A DNA stretch of 64,000 nt, taken from positions 274,145,662-274,209,661 of the forward strand of contig CM019064.1 of NCBI GenBank assembly GCA_009667805.1. The letters are read 5' to 3'. Source of the DNA: Leptobrachium leishanense. Taxonomy: Eukaryota > Chordata > Amphibia > Anura > Megophryidae. A model generated the notes under the pieces. The model worked only from the letters and a program-made list of their open reading frames with translations. It was not told the DNA's origin and ran no database searches. This document shows positions 1-11,650 of the stretch, piece after piece. How positions within the stretch are numbered: position 1 is the stretch's first letter; every line of letters begins with the position of its first letter. The position numbers and the translations under genes are program-made.

Positions 1-530
1 TTATTATTGAAAAGTTAATACGGTCACTTTCAGGAAAATAAAAAGTACATAAAAAAAAAAAAAAAACACGAAAACAGATTTCTTGGTCCAGAATCCGTCT
101 TTCCAATGACACCTCAACTGACCTCCTACATTGCCAATAGTATTCTATTGGAGTGATTTTCAACTGCTGCGCTTCAGCACATTGGAATCAAACCGTGTGC
201 AGTATACCATAGTAGACACATAGGTACTGTGTGCGTGGTTCTGCCTCCACCTATGCAACTCTGATGAATCACAACTAAATTAACAAATGCTTTGCCTGAA
301 GCTCAGTTATTATGCCGATTTAACTATAAACTGGCTTATGCATTTATGACAAAATTAATGTTCATTACTACGAAAGATTAAAAAGTGTCAATGCCTCTTC
401 TAAATTCATCTACACTTCAGTCCAATTTATTGTTTCTGGATTTAAACAGCCAAATCCAATGATCATAATGCAGGAAGAAGTTGGGGCAAAAAGTCCCTCT
501 TGTTGCCTTGTAATTCCTACAATAACCTAC
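1..530 (-). other. MSL3 intron 9 (partial)
   Basis: Noncoding AT-rich sequence between exon 9 and the window edge. No MSL3 C-terminal exon could be read here, and no repeat is recognised apart from a poly-A run near 51-66. Confidence 0.6.
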
Positions 531-793
531 TTTTTTCCAAATGTAAAAAGAGTTTTGGCATTGATGTTGGAGTTTCCGCATGCCGTCGCTTGGGTTGAGG
601 AGAAGCACTGCTTTCAGACATCCTATCACAACTCGTACTGTGACGTGTGGAGCGCCTGAGGGACAGCAGAAGATCAGATTCTGTTCGGCGTCTTTTAGGT
701 GTTGCTGGCTCTCCAGTGGTTTGTTGACTATCTGTTGATTGAGGCGTTGGTGGGTTAAGTAGAGGAGGACTCGGTGATATCTCATCTTGATTC
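531..793 (-). CDS. msl3: MSL3 coding exon 9 (Ser/Pro/Arg-rich insert of the MRG domain)
   Basis: A 263-base exon encoding 87 whole codons, including [34 protein letters not shown] and PKLFLHLEK. Long MSL3 isoforms carry this low-complexity insert. It ends at GTAGGT in phase 1, so the next exon is left of position 1. Confidence 0.94.
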
Positions 794-3700
794 CTAGAGA
801 CAGGAAAATGCAGAACATTAGTCCAGGACTTTCAAGCAAGAAAGAAACAAATGATATATAAGAATAGCAGTTACAAATACTGTAAATACTATACCTGCTA
901 GCAAAGCACACAGTTTCTTTAATAGGAAGGAAAAACTTAGTTGATGTAACCTTCTTAAACTGAGCTTGTTCGTATGGGTACAGAAGAATAAGGGGTAGAG
1001 TGAAATCGAAAGTAATCCTTAGGCCATCCACCATTTCTTTACAAAGTTCAACGCTAGAAAATAACGATTTTTTAAAAATAAAGTTACGATTTAACAACAT
1101 TCAGTAGTGGTTATGAGCAATAACAACTGCAGTTTTTTTTTTTTTTTTTTTTAAAACAAAACAAAATTTGTATGTAGTGGATAGTCAGATGAATATGCAC
1201 CACCAGGTTTTACAAAAATAAAATTTCTAAATTGTTTCAAAGTTTCCATTTACTTTTTCTCAGGAGGAACATAATGAAGATTCATGTTGACATTTGAGGA
1301 GGTCTGATGATGTCTGAATCTTTCATTGGCTGAAAATGCAGCATTGATGGCAAAGTGTTTGACGTAGGATTCCAGAATAGTAATCAAGTTGGTCTGACAT
1401 GGCAGTTTTACAAGCTGGGGAAAAAAAAGGAAAATATTTTTTTAAAAAACATTGTATATGACCAATTGATCACCTTTTGCAAATATAAAAGTTGGTTCTG
1501 CCAGCGATGACACACCTAGATCATAAAACTCATGGTTTTATATTTTGGTTTAAATTCCTACTTTAAAAATTTAAAAAAGAAAAAGAAAACTCAAAAAGGA
1601 TACAACAAGCATGTAGTCATTAACAGAAATGCATAATAAAAAGCAGGAGAGAGGATGTAAACACAAAGTTGTAAACGAATCAAGAAGCTCTGGGGCACAG
1701 AAATATTGGTAGTAGCTTGCCGGAAGAGTTACTCAGGAGTCTGCCAAACTTTTACACAAGGTTATAACCAGACTGCAACCTCTAAGAATTAATGAAGGTC
1801 TGAGGTTAAGAATGCACAGGGAGAGTTTGGGAAGAAAATTTAAACCAATTCTATAATATTTTTGTAGAGTTGCATAGTGCATTTCCTCCAGGTCTCTATT
1901 TACCCTTATAGACCCTGGTCACTCTATAAAACCATGAAAGGGATTGCTTATACAAGGATTCAGTAACCTTGTCATCCAGGTGTTCTGAACTACATCTCCC
2001 ATGATGCTCATTAGGATCTCGGAGTCACAAAAAAATTAATAAAGTACCAAAACAAATGGCAGGCCAACGTTGCTTGTATGCTTTAAATAAACATGGGTAA
2101 TGGTGGAGGAGAGCCTATGCCAGGGTGGGAGGGGGTTATTGGAAGGTGGCCGTTTGGACTTACGACAAACAAGAGTATAACTAGGATCACTTCCCTCCAT
2201 TAAGGACCAATGTTTCCAACGCACTCACTGTTGCACTTCCAGCAAAAACTAATTTCTTGGGGACTCCAATTTAAGTTGTAGAAGCTTTAAGGTGCCAAAA
2301 CATCTAAAATATATAATTGCATTGTTATACGACAGTACTAGGAGCAACAGGATGCGTGAAATAAATCATTGGTGAGCAAAAAAAAATAAGAAATAAAAAA
2401 AAAAAAATAGAATAATTCAGCAACGCAATAAGAAGTATATTTAACTGAATAGAAGAGCAGCAAGTGTAGTAAAGCAGTGAGGTGCTGTGTGGTGTCTGAA
2501 TACAGAAACTCAATCAGAAATCACAGAAGAAATGGATAGGCTGATGGAGTTTGGATGACCCCGTGCTTACTGGAGAGAAACACAGGTCAAGGCAAACGCG
2601 GACCAAAGGTGTAAGCATAAGCTTCTTCTAAATTGCTACGACTAAGAATGTCACGGCTTAGAAACAAATCGCGGAAGCATACCATAGAAGAACAGAGGAA
2701 GAACTAAACCTGGACATGCAAAACACATCCCACACAATACCATTAAAAATACTAAATACCCGTTTTCTTTTATTTATATAATAGCAATCCTCCTCAAGCT
2801 TCTTTTTCAAAACATCAGGAATTTCAATGACAATATTTTTCTCTTCCATGTCACGCTTTGAGTGAATGTCTTGCTCTTCTTTCTACAAAAATAAAGTAAT
2901 TTTAATAATTGAAAGATGCATGTAACAAAAGGATTGTCTGAATGGTAATTGTGCCTAAGCATGGTGTAAGGAACACAGATTTACACAAGAATTAAATTCT
3001 GAACAGTTGCTAAATCATTGAGAAGTTCACCTCCAAGCGAATTCCAAGATGTGACGCAAAACAAGCCAAATAAATGTCTGTTTTGCCACCCCCTCAAAGG
3101 CATTACCATACACTGCTCTAAGCAACCAGTTATTTTGAGTAGGCTGCAAGCAAACAACATGTCATCTGGTACGGATTATTCTTGCTGGCATACGTAGTCT
3201 GAAAAGTAAAGACACAACCAAGCAGCTTAAATAAAATAACCTAATAGTACCCACTAATGACAGCAGTTTCTAAGCACCATCACACTTAAAATTGATCAAA
3301 GCCAAGAACAGACGAGTTGGTCTCTTTCCAGGAGTTAAAAAAAAAAAAAAAAAAAAAAAAAGGAGAATACCTGGTAAAAATCTAATATTTGGAGACATTT
3401 GCAAGAATCTAGAAGTTTGAAGAATGATTTCATCTTCCTTGCAAAATAAGGGAACTATTCAAAAGTCAGAATATCAGCAATTGTTTGTGCTCTTGCAAAA
3501 CCCTTAACGAAAAACTCTACAAATTCTGACTTTACTTTCTTAAAGCGGTCAGGATGTGTGTAGGGCCACCCAGCTCCACGGTTTTTGCTAAAAAGCTGGG
3601 TGAATTGGAGGAGTTTCCTCCAGTAGCCAGGAAATTTGAATTTCTCAGCTGTCTGTTACCAGTGAACTGACATACAGGGAGTGTGCCGACATCGCATCAC

Positions 3701-6700
3701 GTTAGCGATCAACCTCTGAGAGGTCGCGATGGATCAGAACATGCACACAGATCCGATCCATTTGTTCTGCGCAGACACTAAGTAACCTACGTATGTAAAG
3801 TTTGCAAGTCACGATGCGGCGAGCAATTCGCGTTTCCTATGCCATGCAAATAGCGCAGAAATATCTCAGGAATTTCTGGGTTCAGAAGTCCGAGCCACAG
3901 CGCAGCTGTAAACTGCGAAGGAACAAAAAGGGGAGTAAACTTGGGCAAATGCTGTCAGCAGCCTCTGCCCAATTATTTATTGAAGGCTAATGTCAGACGA
4001 AAGCAGTCTGAGCGCACTCTGCATCTATGCATAACGGACGGACGTACTGACGGAAGATACTGTAGACACCACACGGTGTTTTTTTTTGACGGATGTAGAA
4101 GAAAAAAAAAAAAAATATGGGAACAAAATTAAGACAGGTACAGTCAGCCAGACAAAAAAAAAAAAAACTTGTGCGTCAACGTGATGGACGTTGCAAATTC
4201 GCTGCGTCTGACGTCACCTCATCACGAACACGGGCCGCTAAGCGGATGAGGCACACTCTGGGCGTCCATCGTAGCACTTTTACGTCAAGGCCTACATCGC
4301 ATCCTTTGCAACCTTCGGTGCACACGTACTTCATGTGTTGGTCTCTATTAAATCACAATTCAATGCAATGACGGACGTTAAACTGTGCAGCGACACGGAC
4401 ATGATGACTGCGTTCGTCTGACACTAGCCTAAGGCCCACGAAAAGTACCTCCTTTCCAGTAGTGTTCCTTTTATACGCAAAGAAAAATCCTGTTGTGTTT
4501 TTTGAAAAAAATCATTTTAATTATACAGCAAGAAATACTTGGAAATATTCCCAGCGTACTTCTTACTGTAATAAGCTATTTGACAGGCAGATGTCACCAT
4601 CTACTGGTGAAATGGGAGTTAGAAACTGCAGCTCCTTGCATTGACTGAGGGGGGGGGGGTCTGATAAAGGACATTCATTGGCAGATTTTAGACCCTTTTA
4701 GCACCTCAGACATTATGCCCATAGGGCTAAACTTTGGGGGCACCTTCTGCAGCCCAAAAGCAATTGAATTTAATTAGCTTTTGTCCTTCTCAGCTGCAGA
4801 TATTGAGTGCTCTTTAATCGGGCACCTGGTGTCTTTGGAGACCCAAAATCATTCTCTCGGGAGTGAAGGGGTTAACGCTCACCTGTCATACATTCCTACA
4901 GGAGACTGATAAAGAAAGCACCTAGCAAGCCGTGTGACAGATGAAAATTCATTGCATGTGTAGAATGCTCAACACTAACAAATTCAGACAGAAAAATCAC
5001 TGAGTGCTAATTAATGCATTACCCTTTGGTTCTAGTATATCCCTCAATTCAAAAAGGCATTTATAATTTAAACCAAAAATATGAATCATGTTATTTGTTC
5101 CTTACATTTCACAATCAAATCGCTGAAAGACCGAAATGTTACACAAAATACCGATAAGTCATTTTGATAGTATAACAATTGTCCGTTTGTTTGTTTTTGT
5201 TCCACAAATAAACCCTTTCCCGCAGTAGGTGGGCATAGAAGACAAGCAGCGTACTAGTACGCCCTGTTGACTTCTAGGGGCCGGGTCAGCCCCTCCCTGC
5301 AGCCAGCACGCTTTTGGATGCTACGAGACGGCCTGAACTCAGGCCGTCCGCCCTGCAGTCAATGACGCGCGTCAAGACTCGAAACATCTGCCTGGCATTA
5401 AAATGCGAATTCTCTAAGTTAGTGGTCTCTTACTAGACATTTGGAGACGTCTTCACAGATATTGTCAAAGTATACTGTATCACTTCAAAATGTCTTGCAC
5501 CTTGTTGACACACTACTCTTACTCTCAATGCATAATCCCAATATAAATGGATTTACACAAAAAAAAAAAAAAAAAAACGTAGGAAGACATGCTGCAAAAG
5601 ATCGAATGTCAAGCAAATATAGAATAAATACCATTTCTGGCTTTTCTTCAAAATCACTTTCTTCACTTTTTATTTCTTCATCCGTCCCGTCGTCTGTGTC
5701 CTCCGATGAACTACTCAGTGCTACAAGATAAAAATAGTAGTCGTTACCTCGAATGTTTGGATTACACATATTTTCATCTTGTCAAGCAGTGCTAAAGAAT
5801 ATAAATATTTTAAAACTGTGCACTTTTAAGATAGATTTACACAGAATACAAACATTGAGAAACTTCAACAATTTTTGGCCAGTAATAAAATCATATAATT
5901 TTTCTCTTTAATTGTGCAGCTCATTTAAAAAAGGAAACAAAGTAGCAAAACAAGAGGACATAGTCTTAGATTAGAGGGGCTAAGGTTTAAAAGTAACATC
6001 AGGAAGCATTATTTTACTGAGAGGGTGGTGGATACATGGAACAGTCTTCCAGTAGAAGAGGTAGAGGCCAAAACAGTGATTGATTTTAAGCAGGCATGGG
6101 ATAGGCATAAGACTATCCTAAAAAGATAAATCCAGGTAAAGTATCCATGTAATTGGGCAGACTAGATGCCTAGAAAATGTCTAGAACCTTTCGGGCCTTC
6201 TTTCACATGACACATTGTGAAGCCACAGTAGCAAAATGAAGGCTGTTTACCATAAGGGAAGAAACAAGACATCTATAACGTGGCCTTGGAGGAGGGATTC
6301 TTATGATGTAAGTTCTTAAACAGGATACTATTATCCTTACACAAATTGCACTTCAAGGAAGGTCACATAGTCTTGGGTCAATGTGTGGTTTGCATGACTA
6401 TAGAAAAATAACGCATGGCAAGCGAAAGTGAGAAGGTGTATAGCCTCAGTCCTCTGCACATGTAGTTTGTTTACATATACATGCAATTAATTATATACGA
6501 TAGCTTTTTTTTTTGTAAGTGTGAGAGGATTTTTGTAATGCTGCAGCCAAGAGATCTTACATAACCATGCTGAATTAGTTTTTGGGGTTTAAAGTGCACC
6601 TGTGGTGCCCGGCAGCACTTTTGCTGAAAAATCTCAAAGAATAGACTTGGTATTGGTCTTAAAGATATTGCAGTTTGCAGTCATTCCAGTCCAAGGCCAG

Positions 6701-9700
6701 GCACCACCACCATGTTTCGCCCTCCATTGGCAGAGCTAGCCTGGGCGATCTCCCAGCAAGATGCTATTGTCCCCAGCAGTGATGTCGAAGTGCTGACTTG
6801 TCAGTCAACGCGCCGACAGCAAATCAGGAGCACTAACCCATGTAGGATGGCTCTCCACTCACAGCGGTCACTCCCACCCTGCGACATGCTGCAGTCATGT
6901 AAGGGAAAAGGAAAGAACTTTAATATCATATATGTAAAAATCCAAAACACATAGGAGCGATTCCTAGTCAAATATGTCCAAACATGTGATAGCACGACAG
7001 GTGCACTTCAAACATTAATATATTGCACAAAATATCAATTTTTCCCAAACAGGATGTATTGGTATAGAGTAAATTAAAAGCTCTGCGTTGCTAGATGCAT
7101 CATCATAAAAATGTGACTATGCGAAAATGGACTACATTGAACACCAAAAATACTCACAGTTTTCATCATTATCCTCTTTTTCGTTAGTAGGAAGGCTTTT
7201 TAAAACAGAGTCTACACCAGGTAACCTGCACCTTCTCTTCTTTCTCCCCTTTCTTCTCCTAAGAAAATAGATTCATTAGACCTATTCAAAAGAATGAGAG
7301 CCATTACAGGGCTAGAGCAACTTGAACGTTGCTCTATAAACGTGGAGACACAGGTTTGAATCCTGGCCAGAACACCTCTCCAGTAAGTGTCATTGAGCAA
7401 GACACCCAACAGTACATAAAGAATTACGCATGTGCAAAACGGCGGGCGCAATGATAAGAAGTTCCCTTAATGTGAAGTTTCGGTTCCGCGTTCCAGGGTG
7501 ACACGCAGAGCTTTTGAGCATGCGCAAAATAGCGGGCGCCACAGAACTACACCTGTTGTAAATCATGGTAATTTAATTGTTTGACAAACTATTTGAATAT
7601 ATTTTAATTCAACTGCTGTTTGCCTTTATGATCCTGTAAAGAAGGTTTGGGGAACACCTGTATGATTCCCTGCGCGTATTGTGACGGAGCCAGTAGAGGC
7701 TCAACCGTTTGTGAGTTTGAATTTGGCTCTCTTTTCTAAAACCACGAAATTATTTGTGATTTACTGCACCAAGAGGTGCCTCTATGGTCTTTGTCAATTC
7801 CTCTGCAGTATTTCCTCCTCTGCAAACCCTGGAGAAGTGGATCGAAGGGTCTATGGGCACCTGAGATAAGTCCCTGTCCGCTTTATTCCTTAGAGCCGGT
7901 TGTAGGCTCCCCAGAATGTGAGTTAAATAAGAATATAAGTTACTCCCATCAGGTGGTGTTATACTGCGCAATTTTGGTCCTCTGTTTTCTCCTACAGTGC
8001 ACATTTAATCATTTGCATTTTTAAGAAGATTTAGGCCGGCTGCACACTAGACGTTTTTTTTAACGCACTAACGCGCGTTAAAAAAAAAAAAAATCATCGT
8101 ACTCGACACTCGTCTACCCCCCCTTGCGTTATCTTCCATAGGAGGATAGCGGAGCACCCGTCGACGCGAATCCTAGCGCATCGCCATTCTAGAACGCTAG
8201 GATTCACGTCGACGGGTGCTCCGCTATCCTCCTATGGAAGATAACGCAAGGGGGCGTGGACGAGCGTCGGGTACGATGTTTTTTTTTTTTTAACGCGCGT
8301 TAGTGCGTTACAAAAAACGTCTACTCTAGTCTAGTGTGCACCCGGCCTTACTCCTGAAGAAAAGGACTACTGTCTATGGACATATAGTGGGTCTACCCCA
8401 CTTTCTTGTGGACTTAGGTCTTTAAGCGCTATGTTGTATTCTTCTTTACCTAACGGTACATACTCGCCACCCAGGACATACATGAAAAGGAGAGAAATCT
8501 CAATGTATCCTTCCTGGTAAAATACTATCTCAAAAAAATAAAATAAAATAATATATATCAGTGGTCCTGCCTATGATATACACACATAAGAAATGGCAAA
8601 GATTTGCATGAAATAAAATGAGAAAGTATTTCTTGCCCTATAAAATCTAGGAGGAAGAGAAAAATAAATACAAGGCAGCAGCTGTGACCTATAATAGCTG
8701 TTGATTAAAAGCTCCTTTTCATATATTAAATGGCTCATTCTTGCATGTAACAGAACTACATGTTTTTCTTTTTTCTTACATGCGAGCCACTGCTTTTCTT
8801 GCCAATTTTCGTTGCAATCGCCGATTTTCATCAGTATCACGAAGAACATGATCTTCTGCTGCCCATCTATCCCAGCTAGAGGTCAAAAAAATAAAATAAG
8901 GTTACTAGACAACACATGCTTTTCCAGAACAGCCTCTTAGTAATTATATAGAGCTATTGGCGCCTTAAGCTTAGCATGAAATGCCCACATGATACACTGA
9001 AGTGACTTTTAGCCCCAAAATGTATGTATCTATGCCTGCTTCTCATTAGCAGCATTGTCTCACTAACAGACCACTAAGCCACAACGCATCTGGCTCCTTC
9101 CCTTTATTTCCAATCAAGAAGTTGATACTAAAAGGTGATGGCTAATGCATAGGTATGATTTGAAAGAAAGAAAAAGGCCTTCTATAGAGCACAGAGTAGC
9201 TAGAAAGAGATTGAGACCTTTCTCCACGTGGTTCTCCTGCGGATAATAAAAGGAAGCATAGCAACGTGCTGTCACTCTGCACCAGCTGTCATGAAGAAGG
9301 GGAAGAGTACAGACGAGGGACTTTTAAAGAGGTCAGGTCAACACTGGAACAACGTCACATTAATAAACAGTAAGTCAATGATCCAATCGTTAAAAAGGTT
9401 ATATTTTCCCATCACAGGTACAGGTTAATGGAGGAGATCCATTAATTTATTCAGAAGATGTCTTGATTTTTTTTATTTATGCAGGTGAAATTGCAACCGT
9501 TAATTTTGTGTCAAAAGGCACCAAGAAACACCTACCTTCTATTCCAACCATTAAAATGGATCAGATACTCTGGGTTTTTCCTGCCTTTGTCATCTTTGTT
9601 AACAATTATATCAACAACCTGTTAAAGAAAAAATTAAAAAAAAAAAAAAAAAAAAATCATTAGGAAAAGGATTTGAAACAGCCTAATAAATACAAATCCC

Positions 9701-11271
9701 CTCAATGCAAGACTCCTGCCTAAATACAAAAAAAGGTGATATACATCTGTCTGGAACAAAAAAGGAACCAGGGAAACCAAATTTGACCAACCAAACCTTT
9801 AATACTGTTCAACCGTCAAGATAAAGAATTTCTAATAAGATATTCAACAACCATTTACAGCAGGTTATTGGAGATGTATTGTTTGTTCCAATCTGCATTA
9901 TACCACGCCACCAGGGAAACACCCCCCCATGTTGGGACCAGGTAATCTTTGTACGGGCACTGTTCTATTTTTATTATTATTATTTTTTTTATTTTTTTTA
10001 TTAACGAGCAATACTTATGAATCTAAAAACAAACCCATCATGGACGCATTTAGTTACCAGCTTTTGTTGTGAGCTGTCAAACAGAGGCCTCCTCAAATAC
10101 CCATACAAACTGAGGTGTGTTGGTTAGAAGGGATTAAAAAGCACACACTTATTTTTTTTAAATTCGATCGAGACGGAATGCTTGAGAGTGAAGTGTCCCC
10201 CACCCCACACTTCATTTTTGAAGGGCGAAACAGATTTGTTTCCAGTTACCCCACACATTTTAGGTGTTCAGCCTTGCACTTTGTGAAGTTACAATAAAGC
10301 TATGAACTTTGTTATGATTGTCATAAATGATTCCATAAAGCCCGGTGTATATGTGACAATTTTTTTTTAGAGTAAAATTGAGTTTGGGGTAGTGGGTTAC
10401 AGGAAACGACACTTCTTTTATAAGCATTAAATCGGGAAGTTCCCCCGCGAACGGTTAGGGCATGATCACCGAGTCCTATGATGGGGTTGAATTCCCAACA
10501 CATTAGAAAACACAAAAGATGCATGAACCGTCACGTTCACAATAAATGCAAGCCATATATAATAAAAACAACCCAAAGCATCAGAAATTAAATTTCACCT
10601 CTGCAAGCAATTCATTTTGCCCACACCTGGAAGCAGCTCAACCAAACACAAACATCCCATGAGACAAACTTCCTGCACCAGGAAGTTGTAGGTAGGCTTT
10701 TAGCTTCTATACCATAGAAAGCCCACAGCCATAGTACAATCCCAGCAAGCACCTATAGGTGCCCCTCCCCTTAGAAACGTATCATGTGACCAATAAAGGC
10801 AATGGATCCTTGTGACAGCTGTCCACAGGGCTGGGTTGTGATTGGCTGTGTGTTCTCCATACACTCCTGGGGGTATGCAGACAGGATATGGTCCGTTTCA
10901 CCCCCTATGAAAGATGCATATGGTGTTATGGAAGCACAAGCCATCAGGGGGACTCCCTCTACCTGTTGATTAAGCAGTCTTACAGGATTTGCAGTATGCT
11001 CACGATTACAACCAAAGCATAGGAAGTTTCCTTGTACAGAGCTGCAACGCCATCAGTAAGGCGGCAGCAGCAGCTATAGGGTTGCTGGTGCAGTGGGCTG
11101 TGCATGGCCCTCTCCAAGGCCAGCCTGGAGCAGTGTGACCCGCCGCCAGCACACACACCGCTCCCAGCTTACCTTTGCATCATACAGCACTTTAGCCTTG
11201 GTCGGGTCTGGTTCAAAGCAGAGAACTTTCTCTCCTTTCTGAAATTTAAATTTCATTCCCCGTGAGTTCAT
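531..11271 (-). CDS. msl3: MSL3 (male-specific lethal 3 homologue), nine coding exons, 3' end outside the window
   Basis: Chromatin reader subunit of the MSL histone acetyltransferase complex (with MSL1, MSL2 and MOF/KAT8), which acetylates histone H4 lysine 16 in the nucleus. Nine exons on the minus strand join in phase: 11173-11271, 9536-9618, 8780-8875, 7158-7258, 5632-5720, 2760-2882, 1254-1414, 895-1053 and 531-793. They give 1174 coding bases, 391 codons plus one base. Residues 7-92 form the chromo barrel domain; the aromatic cage positions known from human MSL3 appear here as Y30, F55, W58 and W62. Residues 93-160 are basic then acidic linker. The MRG domain starts near residue 168 ([18 protein letters not shown]) and is split, as in the family, by a Ser/Pro/Arg-rich insert (about 300-391). 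Human MSL3 is about 521 residues, so roughly 130 C-terminal residues completing MRG lie left of position 1. All exons are open and all introns are GT-AG. The paralogous MRG15/MORF4L1 fits less well: the sequence [16 protein letters not shown] is MSL3-type. Confidence 0.96.
895..1053 (-). CDS. msl3: MSL3 coding exon 8 (MRG domain)
   Basis: A 159-base exon encoding [19 protein letters not shown] and [13 protein letters not shown] placed its end at the strong donor CAG|GTATAG, because the residues ETVCFASR then join [10 protein letters not shown] of exon 9 with the spacing seen in human MSL3. An upstream GT at 910-911 is the weaker alternative. Confidence 0.92.
1254..1414 (-). CDS. msl3: MSL3 coding exon 7 (MRG domain)
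   Basis: A 161-base exon beginning [20 protein letters not shown] and ending LHYVPPEKN, where the Asn codon is split by the intron. It belongs to the MRG fold. The acceptor is CCCCAG and the donor GTAAAT. Confidence 0.95.
1415..2759 (-). other. MSL3 intron 6
   Basis: AT-rich noncoding intron between exons 7 and 6. It holds short homopolymer runs and no recognised mobile element. Confidence 0.7.
2760..2882 (-). CDS. msl3: MSL3 coding exon 6 (start of MRG domain)
   Basis: A 123-base, 41-codon exon with phase 0 at both ends. It encodes [20 protein letters not shown] and then CYYINKRKR, the first helix of the MRG domain, which in this family contacts partner proteins. Confidence 0.95.
2883..5631 (-). 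other. MSL3 intron 5
   Basis: The largest intron. It contains a 24-base poly-A tract (about 3338-3361), a Harbinger-like MITE (3985-4429), a G run at 4651-4660, and CpG-containing unidentified sequence near 5215-5400. Confidence 0.7.
3985..4429. mobile_element. Harbinger-like MITE, diverged copy in MSL3 intron 5
   Basis: It opens GGCTAATGTCAGACGA and closes CGTCTGACACTAGCC, an imperfect version of the inverted ends GGCTAGGGTCAGACGAGCG / CGTCTGACCCTAGCC of the copies further right. Its interior resembles the copy at 31480-31925. The left target duplication is degraded. It has no coding capacity. Confidence 0.75.
5632..5720 (-). CDS. msl3: MSL3 coding exon 5 (acidic Ser-rich linker)
   Basis: An 89-base exon. 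It encodes [20 protein letters not shown] and ends EEKPEM. It matches the serine-rich acidic linker of MSL3. The donor is ATG|GTATTT, phase 0. Confidence 0.92.
5955..6195 (+). repeat. Dispersed repeat resembling a LINE 3' tail, in MSL3 intron 4
   Basis: The stretch with TTTACTGAGAGGGTGGTGGA, GGCATGGGATAGGCATAAG and GGGCAGACTAGATG has the look of a common amphibian interspersed repeat, probably a LINE 3' region. Recognised from general familiarity, so the family is uncertain. Confidence 0.45.
6587..7013. mobile_element. MITE with 22-bp inverted ends, MSL3 intron 4
   Basis: The left end GTTTAAAGTGCACCTGTGGT and the inverted right end GTTTGAAGTGCACCTGTCGT differ at two positions. The element is 427 bp and noncoding. 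A target duplication is not clear, so the superfamily is undetermined. Confidence 0.65.
7158..7258 (-). CDS. msl3: MSL3 coding exon 4 (basic linker)
   Basis: A 101-base exon between acceptor TTTTCTTAG and donor GTGAGT. It encodes a strongly basic stretch ([18 protein letters not shown]) then an acidic NEKEDNDEN, both typical of the MSL3 linker after the chromo barrel. Confidence 0.93.
7300..7425 (+). repeat. tRNA-derived SINE-like fragment, MSL3 intron 3
   Basis: It contains a B-box-like GGTTTGAATCC preceded by an A-box-like GGGCTAGAGCAACT, then CATTGAGCAAGACACCCAAC, the look of a V-SINE-type tail. Pol III activity is not implied. Confidence 0.5.
8034..8347. mobile_element. Near-perfect foldback MITE with TTA target duplication, MSL3 intron 3
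   Basis: A 314-bp element starting GGCCGGCTGCACACTAGACG and ending with its inverse, flanked by TTA at 8031-8033 and 8348-8350. Almost the whole length is one inverted repeat (CTTGCGTTATCTTCCATAGG on both arms). A 3-bp TWA duplication suggests a PIF/Harbinger-like origin. It would form a long hairpin in MSL3 pre-mRNA. Confidence 0.82.
8780..8875 (-). CDS. msl3: MSL3 coding exon 3 (end of chromo barrel)
   Basis: A 96-base exon that completes S61 and encodes [20 protein letters not shown], then an Arg/Lys-rich helix ending AVAR. Cage residue W62 is here. The acceptor is GACCTCTAG; the donor AT|GTAAGA leaves two bases for the next exon, where G completes a Met codon. Confidence 0.95.
9536..9618 (-). 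CDS. msl3: MSL3 coding exon 2 (chromo barrel core)
   Basis: An 83-base exon between acceptor TTTAACAG and donor GTAGGT. It encodes residues 34-60 and two bases of S61, including [12 protein letters not shown], which carries cage residues F55 and W58. It lies inside intronic sequence with no obvious long reading frame and was found by matching splice phase and chromo barrel sequence. Confidence 0.95.
9619..11172 (-). other. MSL3 intron 1
   Basis: The first intron, between exons 1 and 2. AT-rich with homopolymer runs (9631-9657, 9961-10003). No further coding exon or recognised mobile element. Confidence 0.6.
11173..11271 (-). CDS. msl3: MSL3 coding exon 1 (residues 1-33)
   Basis: Encodes the start and first strands of the chromo barrel, with [16 protein letters not shown] and VLYDAK. 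It ends at a donor reading AAG|GTAAGC, phase 0. The annotated start at 11269-11271 has a weak context (C at -3). A second in-frame ATG at codon 6 has G at -3 and matches the conserved GMKFKF position of vertebrate MSL3, so either could be used. Confidence 0.95.
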
Positions 11272-11336
11272 TTGTTCATCATGGCGAGGAGCAGGAACCG
11301 AAACTCCTGCAGCGCCCGCAGCGCCGCACCAACCAT
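11268..11336 (-). promoter_or_regulatory. Upstream ORF overlapping the MSL3 start codon
   Basis: On the minus strand a 22-codon frame (starts [10 protein letters not shown], ends AMMNK) runs from an ATG at 11336 to a TGA whose TG are the last two bases of the MSL3 ATG, in the arrangement ATGA. If the transcript starts upstream of 11336 it would be translated first and could limit or couple MSL3 initiation. The transcript start cannot be seen from sequence. Confidence 0.5.
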
Positions 11337-11650
11337 GGGGGAAGAGGAAGCTGCCATTCGAGAAACAAGCAACGCCATGCCTACTGTGGGAAAACCAGCC
11401 AATGATTGTCGAGTCTCAGGAGAACCACCCAATTCCGTGTAAGGGAAGGAGGTACTAGGCAGGAAGGTAGCCAATCCAAATTGGAGCCAGGGAAAAAAAC
11501 TGCTGCCTAGTAAACGCAAAAGGAACGAGATGTAAACACCAGAGACTGCGCGCTAGAGACTTTACGTATGCGCAATAGGATAACATGAGACGTGCTTATT
11601 TTCAAAATTGTGGCGCTACACAAGAGAATGTAAGACGCCATTATGTTGGT
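11272..11650 (-). promoter_or_regulatory. Probable MSL3 5'UTR and promoter region
   Basis: Sequence upstream of the start codon is locally CpG-rich (about 11130-11340 and 11530-11640), unlike the AT-rich flanks. No TATA box stands out. This is placed by position and composition only. Confidence 0.35.

Noticed and set aside
417..1100. A single 227-codon minus-strand protein
   Set aside because: Only 895-1053 is coding here (exon 8). The rest is intron and out-of-frame exon 9; splice sites and MSL3 alignment explain it better.
7300..7425. Functional tRNA gene
   Set aside because: A- and B-box-like motifs exist but no cloverleaf can be drawn and a SINE-like tail follows.
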